64,000 nucleotides of DNA from Symsagittifera roscoffensis (GCF_963678635.1 NC_087063.1:67618727-67682726), one strand, 5' to 3'; shown: positions 40,129 to 52,625, counted from the first letter of the stretch. A program made the numbers and translations. Notes: a model not told the origin generated them from the letters alone.

Positions 40129-40538
40129 TGGAACCTGATCTAAACTACATTTTATGATTGGATAAATTAGATATTTTACCATTGTAAAGTATTTAATATT
40201 AACCAATCATGATCCATCTAACTAACAACCCACTTATTTGTAAGTGCTGAAATTACTTGTAATTTCAGCACCAGAGAGATTTGAATTTAACTTAGAAATT
40301 AGTTGACTCTCCAAGAGAACTTCAGCAGCCGCAATAAACCAGTATACCCTAGATCTATTGAGCCTAGCAGAGACTAGTTAAACAACCTGAGACTAGATAG
40401 TATAAGAGTAAGATTAGGATCGGTATTAGACTAAGAAGTTGCACGAATCTATCCGGCCGAAAATAAGATAGCGTGACGAGCAGACGGTGTACCCTATCCG
40501 AAATTACTCTATGAGTTAACCACCTCGGTGATAACTCA
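40129..40538 (+). repeat. 3' LTR of the giant element
   Basis: It is 410 bp and reads the same as the 5' LTR at 21734-22143. It is followed by the GTTT target duplication at 40539-40542. Confidence 0.95.
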
Positions 40539-40542
40539 GTTT

Positions 40543-40829
40543 GACGAAATGAAAAATTATCGATGAATAATATTACGCCACTTTTTTCGAAATTTTGAAC
40601 ATGAAAAGTTTTGAAGATAAACACCTCATAAGCACAATTTTTCAAGCTTTTATTGTTTATTGGTAATCTCAATTTTGGTTTTTAATAGGTGCTAACCTGA
40701 CAAATTTATTGTAAATAATACGAGTTTGTTTAGTTCCAAGACACTTTTTGAACCGATACCGCCCAATAAAAATCAAATTTCAAGTTATTAACTTATATAT
40801 TAACCCAATAAAAACAAAATTAAGAAAAA
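40543..40829. other. spacer between giant element and palindrome
   Basis: AT-rich, about 290 bp; no gene or repeat is recognised. It should be the continuation of the sequence left of 21730, interrupted by the giant element. Confidence 0.4.
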
Positions 40830-41917
40830 CAAGACTGCTCGTATCAGGGCGAAGCCCTGAAAGTTCCGACTGCCTTTTAACGTTTATGGAGCAGTAATAA
40901 CATAAACAACATAAAAAAATTAAATGAATTAAAATAAAATGAAAAAAAAAAAGTTTCTAAAATTTGAAAATTTTTCTTTGAAAATCATCCCCCCACACGC
41001 CATATAAAGTACAAAACAATAGATTTCGCTCCTTGTAACAAATCAATTATGGCAAATAAGCTTCTTACAACCAATTTGGAACGATTTCTAAGACGGATTA
41101 ATTCTCCGCTTACGCGTTAATAGCGCGAATTATATCGCGCGTTAATTGTCCCAAATTGGTCAAAATGGCCAAAATGGCAATCTTTAAACCCTCATAACTT
41201 AACAAAAAATGATCACAGGTGAAATATCTTATCAAATTTGAGCTCAAGACAACAATAGCTTTCGAATGATATAAAAAATTTCCGTCAAAAATGGCTTGTT
41301 AAAAAGTCGAAATTTGTCTGAAGAAAAAAAAACCCACCCCGAGCACAAATATTCGGTTACTTTCGTATCGAAAGTCGGAACAACATGTTATTGTTCCGAC
41401 TTTCGATACGAAAGTAACGGAATATTTGTGCTCGGGGTGGGTTTTTTTTTCTTCAGACAAATTTTGACTTTTTAACTAGCCGTTTTTGACGCAATTTTTT
41501 TATATCATTCGAAAGCTATTGTTGTCCTGAGCTTGACTTTGAAAAGATATTTCACCTGTGATCATTTTTCGTAAAGTTATGAGGGTTTAAAGATTGCCAT
41601 TCTGGCCAATTTGGGACAATTAACGCGCGATAAATTTCGCGCTATTAACGCGTAAGCGAGATTTAATCGGTCTCAGAAATCGTTCCAAATTGGTTCAAGG
41701 AAGCGTATATGCCATAATTGATTTGTTAATAGGCGCAAAATCTATAACTTTGTACTTAATATGACGTGTGGGGGGATGTTTTTACATAAAATCTCAAATT
41801 TTTTCAAAAAAAAATTATTTTTTTTATTACTTTGAATATTTTCATCTTATTAATGCTCCATAGACCTTAAAAGGCAGTCGGAACTTTCAGGGCTTCACCC
41901 TGATACGAGCAGTCTTG
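40830..41917. mobile_element. 1.09-kb palindromic (foldback) element
   Basis: The left arm begins CAAGACTGCTCGTATCAGGG and the right arm ends with its complement, CCCTGATACGAGCAGTCTTG. The arms remain similar to the centre at about 41385 (AACATGTT), so the strand folds into one hairpin of about 540 bp per arm with a few indels. Conserved internal strings are CTTACGCGTTAATAGCGCG and AACCCACCCCGAGCACAAAT. There is no coding frame. Relatives are at 13735 (one arm) and, diverged, in the tandem unit at 42740-44105. It fits a foldback DNA transposon; no autonomous partner is seen. Confidence 0.75.
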
Positions 41918-42471
41918 TCAATTTTGGCTTCGATGACCAGTTATTAAACACAAAATATCTCACCAGATTCTTGCTAATGGGTCAGTTAAACTTGTTTGTC
42001 GAAATTATTGAGCAAATTTGGGTTTCTGCGGGCATAAGTTACCATAAATTACTGGATCAGCAAAAATAAAATCGTTATTCTTGATTTTTTTTACTCCAGA
42101 AAATATAGCAACTACTAAAGATGCATCAAATTTTTCAGGAATTTTTACTAGGGTTATGCCATTGAACTTTGAAAAACTCAGTCGAAATCAAATTGCCAAA
42201 ACTTGTATACAAGCTTTTTAGTATCAATCAGAATATTTTCTAATGGATGGTTTTTTCTGGCATTGCAGTTTTATTGCCCGAAACTGAATGCCCAAGGCAC
42301 AATATGCACTCTTTCTAAATAAGGTTGAAAACTTTTTTTAAAAAGGTAGTCTGTAAAAACTTAAAAACAAAAGATGGCTACACCACACTCGAGCTTAGTA
42401 TAACTAATTCACGCTTCGCAGAAAAAGTTGTATTTAAAAGTTGAGTTCCATAGTATGCAAAGCCTCCGATA
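41918..42471. other. unassigned AT-rich stretch
   Basis: No open frame of note, no recognisable repeat and no RNA gene seen between the palindrome and the tandem duplication. Confidence 0.4.
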
Positions 42472-42739
42472 TATTCGAAGTCGCATGTTGCTACCTACTT
42501 GTTGGTGCACAATTAAAGTTGCATCGAGCTACTAGCTCATAGCTTCTAGTGAGCTAGTGCGAGATCTATGCACTAGTTGCAATGCAATGTTCGGTACATG
42601 TATTTTATCTGGTAGCATTATTTTTAAACCAAAAGTCAAAGGAGAAAAAAGTTGTGGAAAAGGAGTGCTCTAATATCGGCAAAAATGAGCACTTGCTGGC
42701 AAAGTTGAGGAGACAATCACTTACAATGATAATGAAGAA

Positions 42740-44105
42740 TGCTCGTATATCAGAGCAAAACCCTGAATGTTCCGAGTGCCCCTTAATCCATATCGCATAG
42801 TTGTAAGTGAAAAACTCTGTTCAATATCGAAAATCAAGTTTAAAAAATTGAGTCGTAGGAAATTAATACGGCCGATTAACTAGCCTCAATTTAATTTGCA
42901 AGAGTTTTGATGTGCGGGATAATTCGCCACGCATTAATAATTCTCGTTACGCTTTCAGGATTGTGGATAAAACCTACAAAGCACGCATTAAAGAGAATGG
43001 CCAAGTTGGTAATTTTTAAAACACCAAATTATTGCAAAATTTGGCCGGAGGTAAAATTTTTTTGAGTTTGATTTTAGGGAGTCGATATGTTCAAGGGCAT
43101 AATTTTTTTTTGTTAAAACTATTATTTCGATCGCCGACCGAAAGTTGACTAACCCCCTTCCCCCAAGCATAAAGATTTTGCTTGATGCGATCGTCGGAAC
43201 AACTAGAAGTTAATTAACTTACAACTACAACTTTATTTGTTTTTTATTTGAACAAAAATGGTATATTTTTGCATAGTTCAGCACTAATGTATCAGAAGCT
43301 ATGCATCGATTGAATATACTTACGGACTACCAATTTCTTAAATTGTTATCTTTGTGTTGTTTAATTACCCGTACTGACAAAAAATGGAATGCAACCGATA
43401 TTATAGAGATAATATAGCAGACACCTAGCAAATTTGATTCAATTCGATGTAAGATCCATTTAGTTAAATACAAATAAGTAGCTTAAAAACCAAATATAAA
43501 TCCTTTTTAGTAACTTTTTTTGTTTTTTTTTCGACAAAATTGAGTCATAAAAAATTGATTTAACATTTTTTTTAAAAACCCATTTTTACAGATTACATAG
43601 AGAATTTCATCAAATTTTCTAGACTATCAAACAGCAGAAAAGTTGAGGAAATAAAAGTTTAACATATGTTTTTCAATTGATTTTTTGTTTCAATTTTTGG
43701 CCTAAAATTAAACTATGAAGAAATCTAAGGTATATTTTTTTACACCAAATATGAAGTTTTTAACTTTATTTTCCTTTGTTTATATGTAATTTGCCTAACA
43801 ATTTCGAATCTAGAACGTTGATAATGAAAAAAAAAACATTTTAGAAATATTTTTTTTTCTTATTATTAACGCCGGAACTCTTAGCTTGCACAATTTGAAA
43901 TGAAATCATGAAACAGTTTGCGGTATAAGTATAGATGAAGAGTATGAAAAACCCATTTGATCACGGTGGTTAACTTGTTCACCATGCAGTCTTACATTGC
44001 ATTATGACAAGGTTTGAAAAAAAAATTTCAAGAACGAAATTCACATGTTGGGCGAAAATAAAAAAAAACTGATATCAGCTTACTCCTGATATGAGCGGTT
44101 TTGAA
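42740..44105. repeat. diverged palindromic-family copy inside tandem unit 1
   Basis: The left part GCTCGTATATCAGAGCAAAACCCTG and the right part CTCCTGATATGAGCGGTTTTG match the two ends of the 40830 palindrome. CGTTACGCTTTCAGG recalls its core. The same block recurs at 46705-48070 in unit 2. Confidence 0.45.
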
Positions 44106-44845
44106 ATCAGGTTTTTTTAAATCCAAAAATCATTTAACAAAATAAATAATTTGAAAATAACGAACGTTACTCAATCGCTCGAAATTCAACTCAAAATCGA
44201 AAACTATAAATAGGTTTTTCTCGACACTGAGAAATTTTTTTGAAAGTTTTTAAATATCGTTCGAATTCCAACTGAAAATGCCTAAATGTGACATACCAGT
44301 CAACTGTCTCCAATGATTATTTGTGTTAGTGGATTTTGCGTGAAAAACAAAAAAACGCACATAGTTCTTCCCCATTTTGCGTGAAAAAAAAACGTACAAA
44401 GTTTCTTCCCATTTTCAATAGCCGGAACGGGGATTGTTCTCATGCTCGAAGGAACGAATGCTTGAATAAATTCAACCAATCAAAATCGCTAAGGGCTTCT
44501 ATTGGCTAAATGCCTTTCTCACAAAATCGAAATCAATTTTAACAGAAATTGTATTAAATCAGTGGAAAATAATCAAAAATATTACAAATTGCGGGTTAAA
44601 ACCGCAATACTATTCAGATAAACATCAAGATTAGTGAGGTCAAAATCAGAAGACCTTTTCAGTTTCAAAAATTTATCTGCTTATTATCTAATAGGTCAAT
44701 AATAACACTAATGGCCTGGATTTTTTTTCTTACTTTGAGTTTTTCGCGATTTACTTGAAAATTTTGAATACTCAATTCTCATCGGCTGAAAGTAAGCTTA
44801 AAATAATTTCAAGCGTTCGATCCTTCAAGCATGGGGGACGCCACC

Positions 44846-46430
44846 GCTAGAACACACAAGAATGATTGAATAAATACACTAAAACAAAACAATTAAAAAC
44901 AAAATGGCTGATTAAATGAACAAAAAAATGACCTGCAATAATGGTACTCCGTGAGAATTGTAGACTTAAAAAAACGGTTATGTTTCGCAAACAGAATCTT
45001 CGCTTACCAAAATAATCACAAGTTAGATCTGAAAAATCAGAAGTCCCCAGAATATATCTTTCAAGAACATCATGAAAAAAATTGTCCAAACCGCCCTTTG
45101 TAAGGTAATTGATAAAAACTGGATAATTTTTGAAAAGGAGTTTAATGGTGTTATGATAGTTTTTATACGCAATTTCAACTGTTGATTTTTGTGAGCAAGT
45201 CCCTCTAAAAGCAATTTTAACTAAATCAATTTTTCAGAATTTTTGGCATATCTTTTTCAGCATACCTTATTTTAGCACCACGCAATATTTTGCTTGGGAA
45301 CATCAAAGACTCATATCGAAGTAATTTTTGTATTGAATAAAGTTCATGTTGAAAAATTGCTCTATAATGTATTACTCGATATTATCCACAATAAGTTTTC
45401 TAAATTATTTTACTCATCCTCACTTGCTCTTTTCTATGGAATTTTGGTTGTTTGTAATTTGTGAAGGCTTTCGCTAGTTGTTTTAATTTCAAGAAAATTT
45501 TTCAGTTGGAAAAAAAATCCGGAGTAGCAACCTAATTTTTTCTTTAAAACTTCTATGTACTCAATTGGATCTGGAAGTACTCTTAAAAACTGAAGTATTG
45601 AAATATTTTCAATATATTCACCGTTCATCTTGTATTTACCTACTGTTTTTCTTAAAAATTTTTTCTCGTTTTTGTTATCTTAACCAACCAGTTTGTTTTG
45701 CAAGCGATAAACCATAGTTTGTTTTCGTTTAGCCAAAATATTAGGTCCAGCAGTTTAGTCTTGGGCGTTTCATTGTATCTTTTGCTTATCAGACCTGAAT
45801 AATTAGAGCAAAGAATCTTATGGAGGTTTTTACAACAATGATCATTATACTTCAAGTATCCTTATCCTTCTAATTAGAAAAGGGCCCTGATGAACTCTAT
45901 TTTCAATAAACTCATTTTTTTTTAAATTTTGGATGTAATAGCTCTTTAAAAAACTGATTTTTTTGATCAAATACGGGTCAGTTGAATAAATCAACATTTC
46001 GTGTAAATCCGACATTGTGCAAACTTTGCAATAATAAAGAAAGCTCCTCTGTATCAAACGCCTTTTTTTCTAACACCAACACAAATCATATTTTCCCTTT
46101 TTCATTTTTTTCAGGTTTCCCAAATGTTTTGACCTGGCTCAAATATTGCATCAGTACTTCTTATTTTTGCCAAAAATAGTTTTCTAATTTGGTGCAAGGA
46201 GATTGATGTTTTCAAAGTAGCTTACCGCTCAGACAATGCCTTATGTGGGAAGAATTGATTTAAGTCAATAAAGTTTAGCTTCTGAGAGGTCACCAATTCT
46301 CTGAATTGGAGTCATTTTATCAAATTGAAAAAAAATGGTTTTCTTCTGTCCATTCTGACCATCAAAAACACAACAATCAATTCCGCGTTGGCGAAAAGTT
46401 TGATAAAATTAGCTTTTTTGCGAGCCTATG
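44846..46430 (-). pseudogene. decayed LINE reverse transcriptase in tandem unit 1
   Basis: Minus-strand fragments line up in the order of a LINE RT. MTPIQRIGDLSEAKLY lies near 46310 (motif before RT 1). A TDAIFEPGQNIWET-like string lies near 46140. KLLDLIFWLNENKLW (45763-45719) is the segment after the catalytic box. MNGEYIENISILQFLRVLPD and EVLKKKLGCYSG (45628-45530) are the FLG block. Many stops and shifts are present and the active site is not clear. It is a different family from the LINE at 6830. Confidence 0.6.
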
Positions 46431-46704
46431 ATAACCTATTCGAAGTCGCATGTTGCTACCTACTTGTTGGTGCACAATTAAAGTTGCATCGAGCTACTAG
46501 CTCATAGCTTCTAGTGAGCTAGTGCGAGATCTATGCACTAGTTGCAATGCAATGTTCGGTACATGTATTTTATCTGGTAGCATTATTTTTAAACCAAAAG
46601 TCAAAGGAGAAAAAAGTTGTGGAAAAGGAGTGCTCTAATATCGGCAAAAATGAGCACTTGCTGGCAAAGTTGAGGAGACAATCACTTACAATGATAATGA
46701 AGAA

Positions 46705-48070
46705 TGCTCGTATATCAGGGCAATACCCTGAATGTTCCGAGTGCCCCTTAATCCATATCGCATAGTTGTAAGTGAAAAACTCTGTTCAATATCGAAAATC
46801 AAGTTTAAAAAATTGAGTCGTAGGAAATTAATACGGCCGATTAACTAGCCTCAATTTAATTTGCAAGAGTTTTGATGTGCGGGATAATTCGCCACGCATT
46901 AATAATTCTCGTTACGCTTTCAGGATTGTGGATAAAACCTACAAAGCACGCATTAAAGAGAATGGCCAAGTTGGTAATTTTTAAAACACCAAATTATTGC
47001 AAAATTTGGCCGGAGGTAAAATTTTTTTGAGTTTGATTTTAGGGAGTCGATATGTTCAAGGGCATAATTTTTTTTTGTTAAAACTATTATTTCGATCGCC
47101 GACCGAAAGTTGACTAACCCCCTTCCCCCAAGCATAAAGATTTTGCTTGATGCGATCGTCGGAACAACTAGAAGTTAATTAACTTACAACTACAACTTTA
47201 TTTGTTTTTTATTTGAACAAAAATGGTATATTTTTGCATAGTTCAGCACTAATGTATCAGAAGCTATGCATCGATTGAATATACTTACGGACTACCAATT
47301 TCTTAAATTGTTATCTTTGTGTTGTTTAATTACCCGTACTGACAAAAAATGGAATGCAACCGATATTATAGAGATAATATAGCAGACACCTAGCAAATTT
47401 GATTCAATTCGATGTAAGATCCATTTAGTTAAATACAAATAAGTAGCTTAAAAACCAAATATAAATCCTTTTTAGTAACTTTTTTTGTTTTTTTTTTCGA
47501 CAAAATTGAGTCATAAAAAATTGATTTAACATTTTTTTTAAAAACCCATTTTTACAGATTACATAGAGAATTTCATCAAATTTTCTAGACTATCAAACAG
47601 CAGAAAAGTTGAGGAAATAAAAGTTTAACATATGTTTTTCAATTGATTTTTTGTTTCAATTTTTGGCCTAAAATTAAACTATGAAGAAATCTAAGGTATA
47701 TTTTTTACACCAAATATGAAGTTTTTAACTTTATTTTCCTTTGTTTATATGTAATTTGCCTAACAATTTCGAATCTAGAACGTTGATAATGAAAAAAAAA
47801 ACATTTTAGAAATATTTTTTTTTCTTATTATTAACGCCGGAACTCTTAGCTTGCACAATTTGAAATGAAACCATGAAACAGTTTGCGGTATAAGTATAGA
47901 TGAAGAGTATGAAAAACCCATTTGATCACGGTGGTTAACTTGTTCACCATGCAGTCTTACATTGCATTATGACAAGGTTTGAAAAAAAAATTTCAAGAAC
48001 GAAATTCACATGTTGGGCGAAAATAAAAAAAAACTGATATCAGCTTACTCCTGATATGAGCGGTTTTGAA
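46705..48070. repeat. diverged palindromic-family copy inside tandem unit 2
   Basis: It is the second copy of the block at 42740-44105, offset by 3,965 bp. Confidence 0.45.
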
Positions 48071-48810
48071 ATCAGGTTTTTTTAAATCCAAAAATCATTT
48101 AACAAAATAAATAATTTGAAAATAACGAACGTTACTCAATCGCTCGAAATTCAACTCAAAATCGAAAACTATAAATAGGTTTTTCTCGACACTGAGAAAT
48201 TTTTTTGAAAGTTTTTAAATATCGTTCGAATTCCAACTGAAAATGCCTAAATGTGACATACCAGTCAACTGTCTCCAATGATTATTTGTGTTAGTGGATT
48301 TTGCGTGAAAAACAAAAAAACGCACATAGTTCTTCCCCATTTTGCGTGAAAAAAAAACGTACAAAGTTTCTTCCCATTTTCAATAGCCGGAACGGGGATT
48401 GTTCTCATGCTCGAAGGAACGAATGCTTGAATAAATTCAACCAATCAAAATCGCTAAGGGCTTCTATTGGCTAAATGCCTTTCTCACAAAATCGAAATCA
48501 ATTTTAACAGAAATTGTATTAAATCAGTGGAAAATAATCAAAAATATTACAAATTGCGGGTTAAAACCGCAATACTATTCAGATAAACATCAAGATTAGT
48601 GAGGTCAAAATCAGAAGACCTTTTCAGTTTCAAAAATTTATCTGCTTATTATCTAATAGGTCAATAATAACACTAATGGCCTGGATTTTTTTTCTTACTT
48701 TGAGTTTTTCGCGATTTACTTGAAAATTTTGAATACTCAATTCTCATCGGCTGAAAGTAAGCTTAAAATAATTTCAAGCGTTCGATCCTTCAAGCATGGG
48801 GGACGCCACC

Positions 48811-50395
48811 GCTAGAACACACAAGAATGATTGAATAAATACACTAAAACAAAACAATTAAAAACAAAATGGCTGATTAAATGAACAAAAAAATGACCTG
48901 CAATAATGGTACTCCGTGAGAATTGTAGACTTAAAAAAACGGTTGTTTCGCAAACAGAATCTTCGCTTACCAAAATAATCACAAGTTAGATCTGAAAAAT
49001 CAGAAGTCCCCAGAATATATCTTTCAAGAACATCATGAAAAAAATTGTCCAAACCGCCCTTTGTAAGGTAATTGATAAAAACTGGATAATTTTTGAAAAG
49101 GAGTTTAATGGTGTTATGATAGTTTTTATACGCAATTTCAACTGTTGATTTTTGTGAGCAAGTCCCTCTAAAAGCAATTTTAACTAATTCAATTTTTCAG
49201 AATTTTTGGCATATCTTTTTCAGCATACCTTATTTTAGCACCACGCAATATTTTGCTTGGGAACATCAAAGACTCATATCGAAGTAATTTTTGTATTGAA
49301 TAAAGTTCATGTTGAAAAATTGCTCTATAATGTATTACTCGATATTATCCACAATAAGTTTTCTAAATTATTTTACTCATCCTCACTTGCTCTTTTCTAT
49401 GGAATTTTGGTTGTTTGTAATTTGTGAAGGCTTTCGCTAGTTGTTTTAATTTCAAGAAAATTTTTCAGTTGGAAAAAAAATCCGGAGTAGCAACCTAATT
49501 TTTTCTTTAAAACTTCTATGTACTCAATTGGATCTGGAAGTACTCTTAAAAACTGAAGTATTGAAATATTTTCAATATATTCACCGTTCATCTTGTATTT
49601 ACCTACTGTTTTTCTTAAAAATTTTTTCTCGTTTTTGTTATCTTAACCAACCAGTTTGTTTTGCAAGCGATAAACCATAGTTTGTTTTCGTTTAGCCAAA
49701 ATATTAGGTCCAGCAGTTTAGCCTTGGGCGTTTCATTGTATCTTTTGCTTATCAGACCTGAATAATTAGAGCAAAGAATCTTATGGAGGTTTTTACAACA
49801 ATGATCATTATACTTCAAGTATCCTTATCCTTCTAATTAGAAAAGGGCCCTGATGAACTCTATTTTCAATAAACTCATTTTTTTTTTAAATTTTGGATGT
49901 AATAGCTCTTTAAAAAACTGATTTTTTTGATCAAATACGGGTCAGTTGAATAAATCAACATTTCGTGTAAATCCGACATTGTGCAAACTTTGCAATAATA
50001 AAGAAAGCTCCTCTGTATCAAACGCCTTTTTTTCTAACACCAACACAAATCATATTTTCCCTTTTTCATTTTTTTCAGGTTTCCCAAATGTTTTGACCTG
50101 GCTCAAATATTGCATCAGTACTTCTTATTTTTGCCAAAAATAGTTTTCTAATTTGGTGCAAGGAGATTGATGTTTTCAAAGTAGCTTACCGCTCAGACAA
50201 TGCCTTATGTGGGAAGAATTGATTTAAGTCAATAAAGTTTAGCTTCTGAGAGGTCACCAATTCTCAGAATTGGAGTCATTTTATCAAATTGAAAAAAATG
50301 GTTTTCTTCTGTCCATTCTGACCATCAAAAACACAACAATCAATTCCGCGTTGGCGAAAAGTTTGATAAAATTAGCTTTTTTGCGAGCCTATGAT
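48811..50395 (-). pseudogene. decayed LINE reverse transcriptase in tandem unit 2
   Basis: The same fragments as in unit 1, offset by 3,963-3,965 bp (for example MNGEYIENISILQFLRV at 49591-49541). The breaks are the same, so the decay predates the duplication. Confidence 0.6.
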
Positions 50396-50401
50396 AACCT
50401 A

Positions 50402-51291
50402 TTGAGACGAAGATTAATAACAAGAGATAAAACTATCTATAGTGAACTTTAAGGTACAAAAGTTGTTTTGATAAAAAATTCGGCCTAAATTTCTATCAAA
50501 AACAATTGACAAATTTCATTGCCACCAAGAGGCGCCCTCTTTAGTTTTTTTCAAGACTTGAACTTTTTTTAGCAAACCGACTCGCAGAAAATGCTTTCAA
50601 ATTCATTATTTTGTTATTTTCAGTCAATCCTCTGGCATTTTAGTTCTTTTACCTAAAAGTTCAGAAACTTTTCACAGAAAAATTTAGGAAAATGTTTGGG
50701 GAAAAAAGTAGAAAAATGAACCATGAAACATTTTTTTGAGCGTATATAAGTAGTTGACTTGAAAAACCATAAAACAATTTTAAAAATTAACCAATTAATT
50801 CAACAAACAAACCAACAAAAATTTTTTTTAAAAATAAATAAACAAAAGATATAAAAACAGACTGAGAAAAAATTAATAAAATCATAAAATAAAAAATACA
50901 AAAATTCAACAATAAACGCAACAAAAAAAATAAGAAAAGCAAATAACTGAATGGTTTCAATTTTGGACGTGAACAGATTTTAAAAAGTAAATTGAATGAC
51001 TCCCTTTACTCAAATACAATTTAACTAAATCATTTAATTTCCTAATAATACAGAAACCTTTTGGGCAATAATTTAGAAGGTTCAACGACATCAACGATAT
51101 CACAAACGCTATCTTCAATTACCAAATCACATCTTCTTTTACTGAAACTTTTTCCCAGATATCACAAGTTTTTGAGATAGTTCAAATAATGGATGAATAA
51201 TTCCTTTTTTTATCTGAATCGATTTGATGTGAGGAGTTTGAAGCTTTCAAGATACATATTTTTGTAGAGCCAACGCTCAACATTTTGCTTA
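50402..51291. other. unassigned AT-rich stretch
   Basis: A-rich low-complexity sequence (about 50780-50960) and no supported gene, RNA or named repeat. Confidence 0.35.
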
Positions 51292-51495
51292 TTATGGGAA
51301 GTAATGAAAAAGTTTGAATTTTTCTTTTTGTGAGAGGCCATTATATCTGTGGATTGGCATCACTTTAGCCGATTTAAAAGTTTTGGCAAAAAAGGAGTGC
51401 ATTAAGCAAAGATTGAAGATTTTTGTTAGTGCTGCTACAGTAGCAATTTTCAATTTCTTCGGAGCAAAAATATTGCAATCATAAGCGTCTGCCAA
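51292..51495 (-). pseudogene. LINE reverse transcriptase fragment
   Basis: The 67 codons include ALTKIFNLCLMHSFFAKTFK and SAKVMPIHRYNGLSQKE. This is the conserved LINE segment just before the RT core (xxKIxxxPIHKxGDxSxxxNYRP). It corresponds to the MTPIQRIGDLSEAKLY part of the relics in the tandem units and is probably from the same family. The flanks are decayed. Confidence 0.5.
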
Positions 51496-51837
51496 AAGTG
51501 ATTGAGAAAAAAATTTATAATGTTTGATCCTTCATTTTCACTATTTTTTTTTATAAAGAACGAAAAAGGATTTTGGTTAAGAGCTATCTTTGCTTTTTGT
51601 AGGAAATGTTTGTTAAATTGCGACCCTACTGTTGCAGAGCAATGATTACTTTTTCACATACTTCTTTAAAAACTTTAGGCACTTCGGATTTTTTTTGTTA
51701 GAGTTTTTTCTGGTAAAAAGTTACAGAGCTGCCAGTAGTCGTTTTTCAACAGTCAATTGAATTTATTTTGATAATAGCCTCTCGTTGCTATGTTAATCAA
51801 ATATTTAGCCCGTGTACTTTGCTTGTAAAATTTTTCT

Positions 51838-52269
51838 TTAATTTCTTGATTGTTAAGACGCAAAATATTTACGGTATTTTGAGCTTTTGTTTCCACATGT
51901 ATATGTAGGAAAGTCAACTAGACTTACTGTTTTTTTCTCGAAATGTCCCCACTATGATCGTAATTACCCGGGTTGACCTCCACCGACCAAAAATGCTAAT
52001 CATACAATTCCATAAACTAAGTCTATGAAAAAATACTAGTCATAAAAACTTCTTTAGTTTCTTGATCGTTAAGACGCAAAATATTTACGGTATTTTGAGC
52101 TTTTGTTTCCACCTGTATATGTAGGAAAGTCAACTAGACTTACTGTTTTTTTCTCGAAATGTCCCCACTATGATCTTAATTACCCGGGTTGACCTCCACA
52201 GACCAAAAATGCTAATCATACAACTCCATAAACTAAGTCTATGAAAAAATACTTTTCATAAAAACTTCA
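51838..52269 (+). repeat. 216-bp direct tandem repeat, two units
   Basis: The unit runs from about TTTCTTGAT(T/C)GTTAAGACGC through TTACCCGGGTTGACCTCCAC to the CTATGAAAAAATACT-CATAAAAACTTC end. The copies start at about 51838 and 52054 and differ at a few positions. Each contains one CCCGGGTTGACC end of the 1781 family. Confidence 0.8.
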
Positions 52270-52536
52270 TACATTTTTGTCATGAGGCGACCTTCGGTAC
52301 CTCACTGTATTATATTTATTTATTTATATCTCTAATATAATTATATCTTACTATTCATTCTACTGCATAAATTTGGTTCAAGGACATATCTCATCAGCCT
52401 ATTCGTCTGTCACTTTGGAGTGTTGAAAATTCAGTTGCGAAAGCCTTATTTGTTGAAATCAAGTTGTAAAGAAAAGAATTGTTAAAACTCTATTCAAATC
52501 TGGAAACTCTAAATCTGTATTCTATATTGTTTTCTA

Positions 52537-52549
52537 TATATATATATAT

Positions 52550-52625
<76 letters not shown>
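52537..52625. repeat. (TA)n microsatellite
   Basis: About 90 bp of TA repeats with a short CATA interruption near 52552-52562. It lies just upstream of the gypsy copy and may be within its LTR. Confidence 0.95.

Larger units (their letters stand above)
21734..40538 (+). mobile_element. giant (18.8 kb) Ty3/gypsy-like LTR retrotransposon with envelope and extra genes
   Basis: It is bounded by two 410-bp LTRs that I read as identical, with a GTTT duplication on each side (21730-21733 and 40539-40542). The order is LTR, PBS, 1.2-kb leader, a small basic ORF, gag-protease, RT-RNase H-integrase, a membrane ORF, a Pro/Ser/Thr-rich frame, envelope, a second Ser/Pro-rich frame plus a 304-residue ORF, 1.6 kb of non-coding DNA, LTR. 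Typical Ty3/gypsy elements are 5-8 kb. RT and integrase, with integrase after RNase H, set it in the Ty3/gypsy order. The plus strand is strongly A-rich and G-poor. Pol and env have in-frame stops and frameshifts. Confidence 0.9.
42472..46436. repeat. tandem duplication, unit 1 (3,965 bp)
   Basis: It begins TATTCGAAGTCGCATG and runs to the second occurrence of the same string at 46437. The two units differ by only a handful of substitutions and small indels (for example 42751-42760 versus 46716-46725). TATT is present at both unit starts and just after the second unit. Inside are a diverged palindromic-element relative and a decayed LINE. No host gene is present. Confidence 0.9.
46437..50401. 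repeat. tandem duplication, unit 2 (3,965 bp)
   Basis: It is a direct copy of 42472-46436, ending at CCTATT|GAGACGAAG, where the sequence diverges. It is the same length to within a few bases and nearly identical, so the duplication is recent or an assembly product. Confidence 0.9.

Noticed and set aside
42582-42800. ORF MQCSVHVFYLVALF, repeated at 46547
   Set aside because: It is present twice only because the 3,965-bp unit is duplicated. It overlaps a diverged repeat and has no domain.
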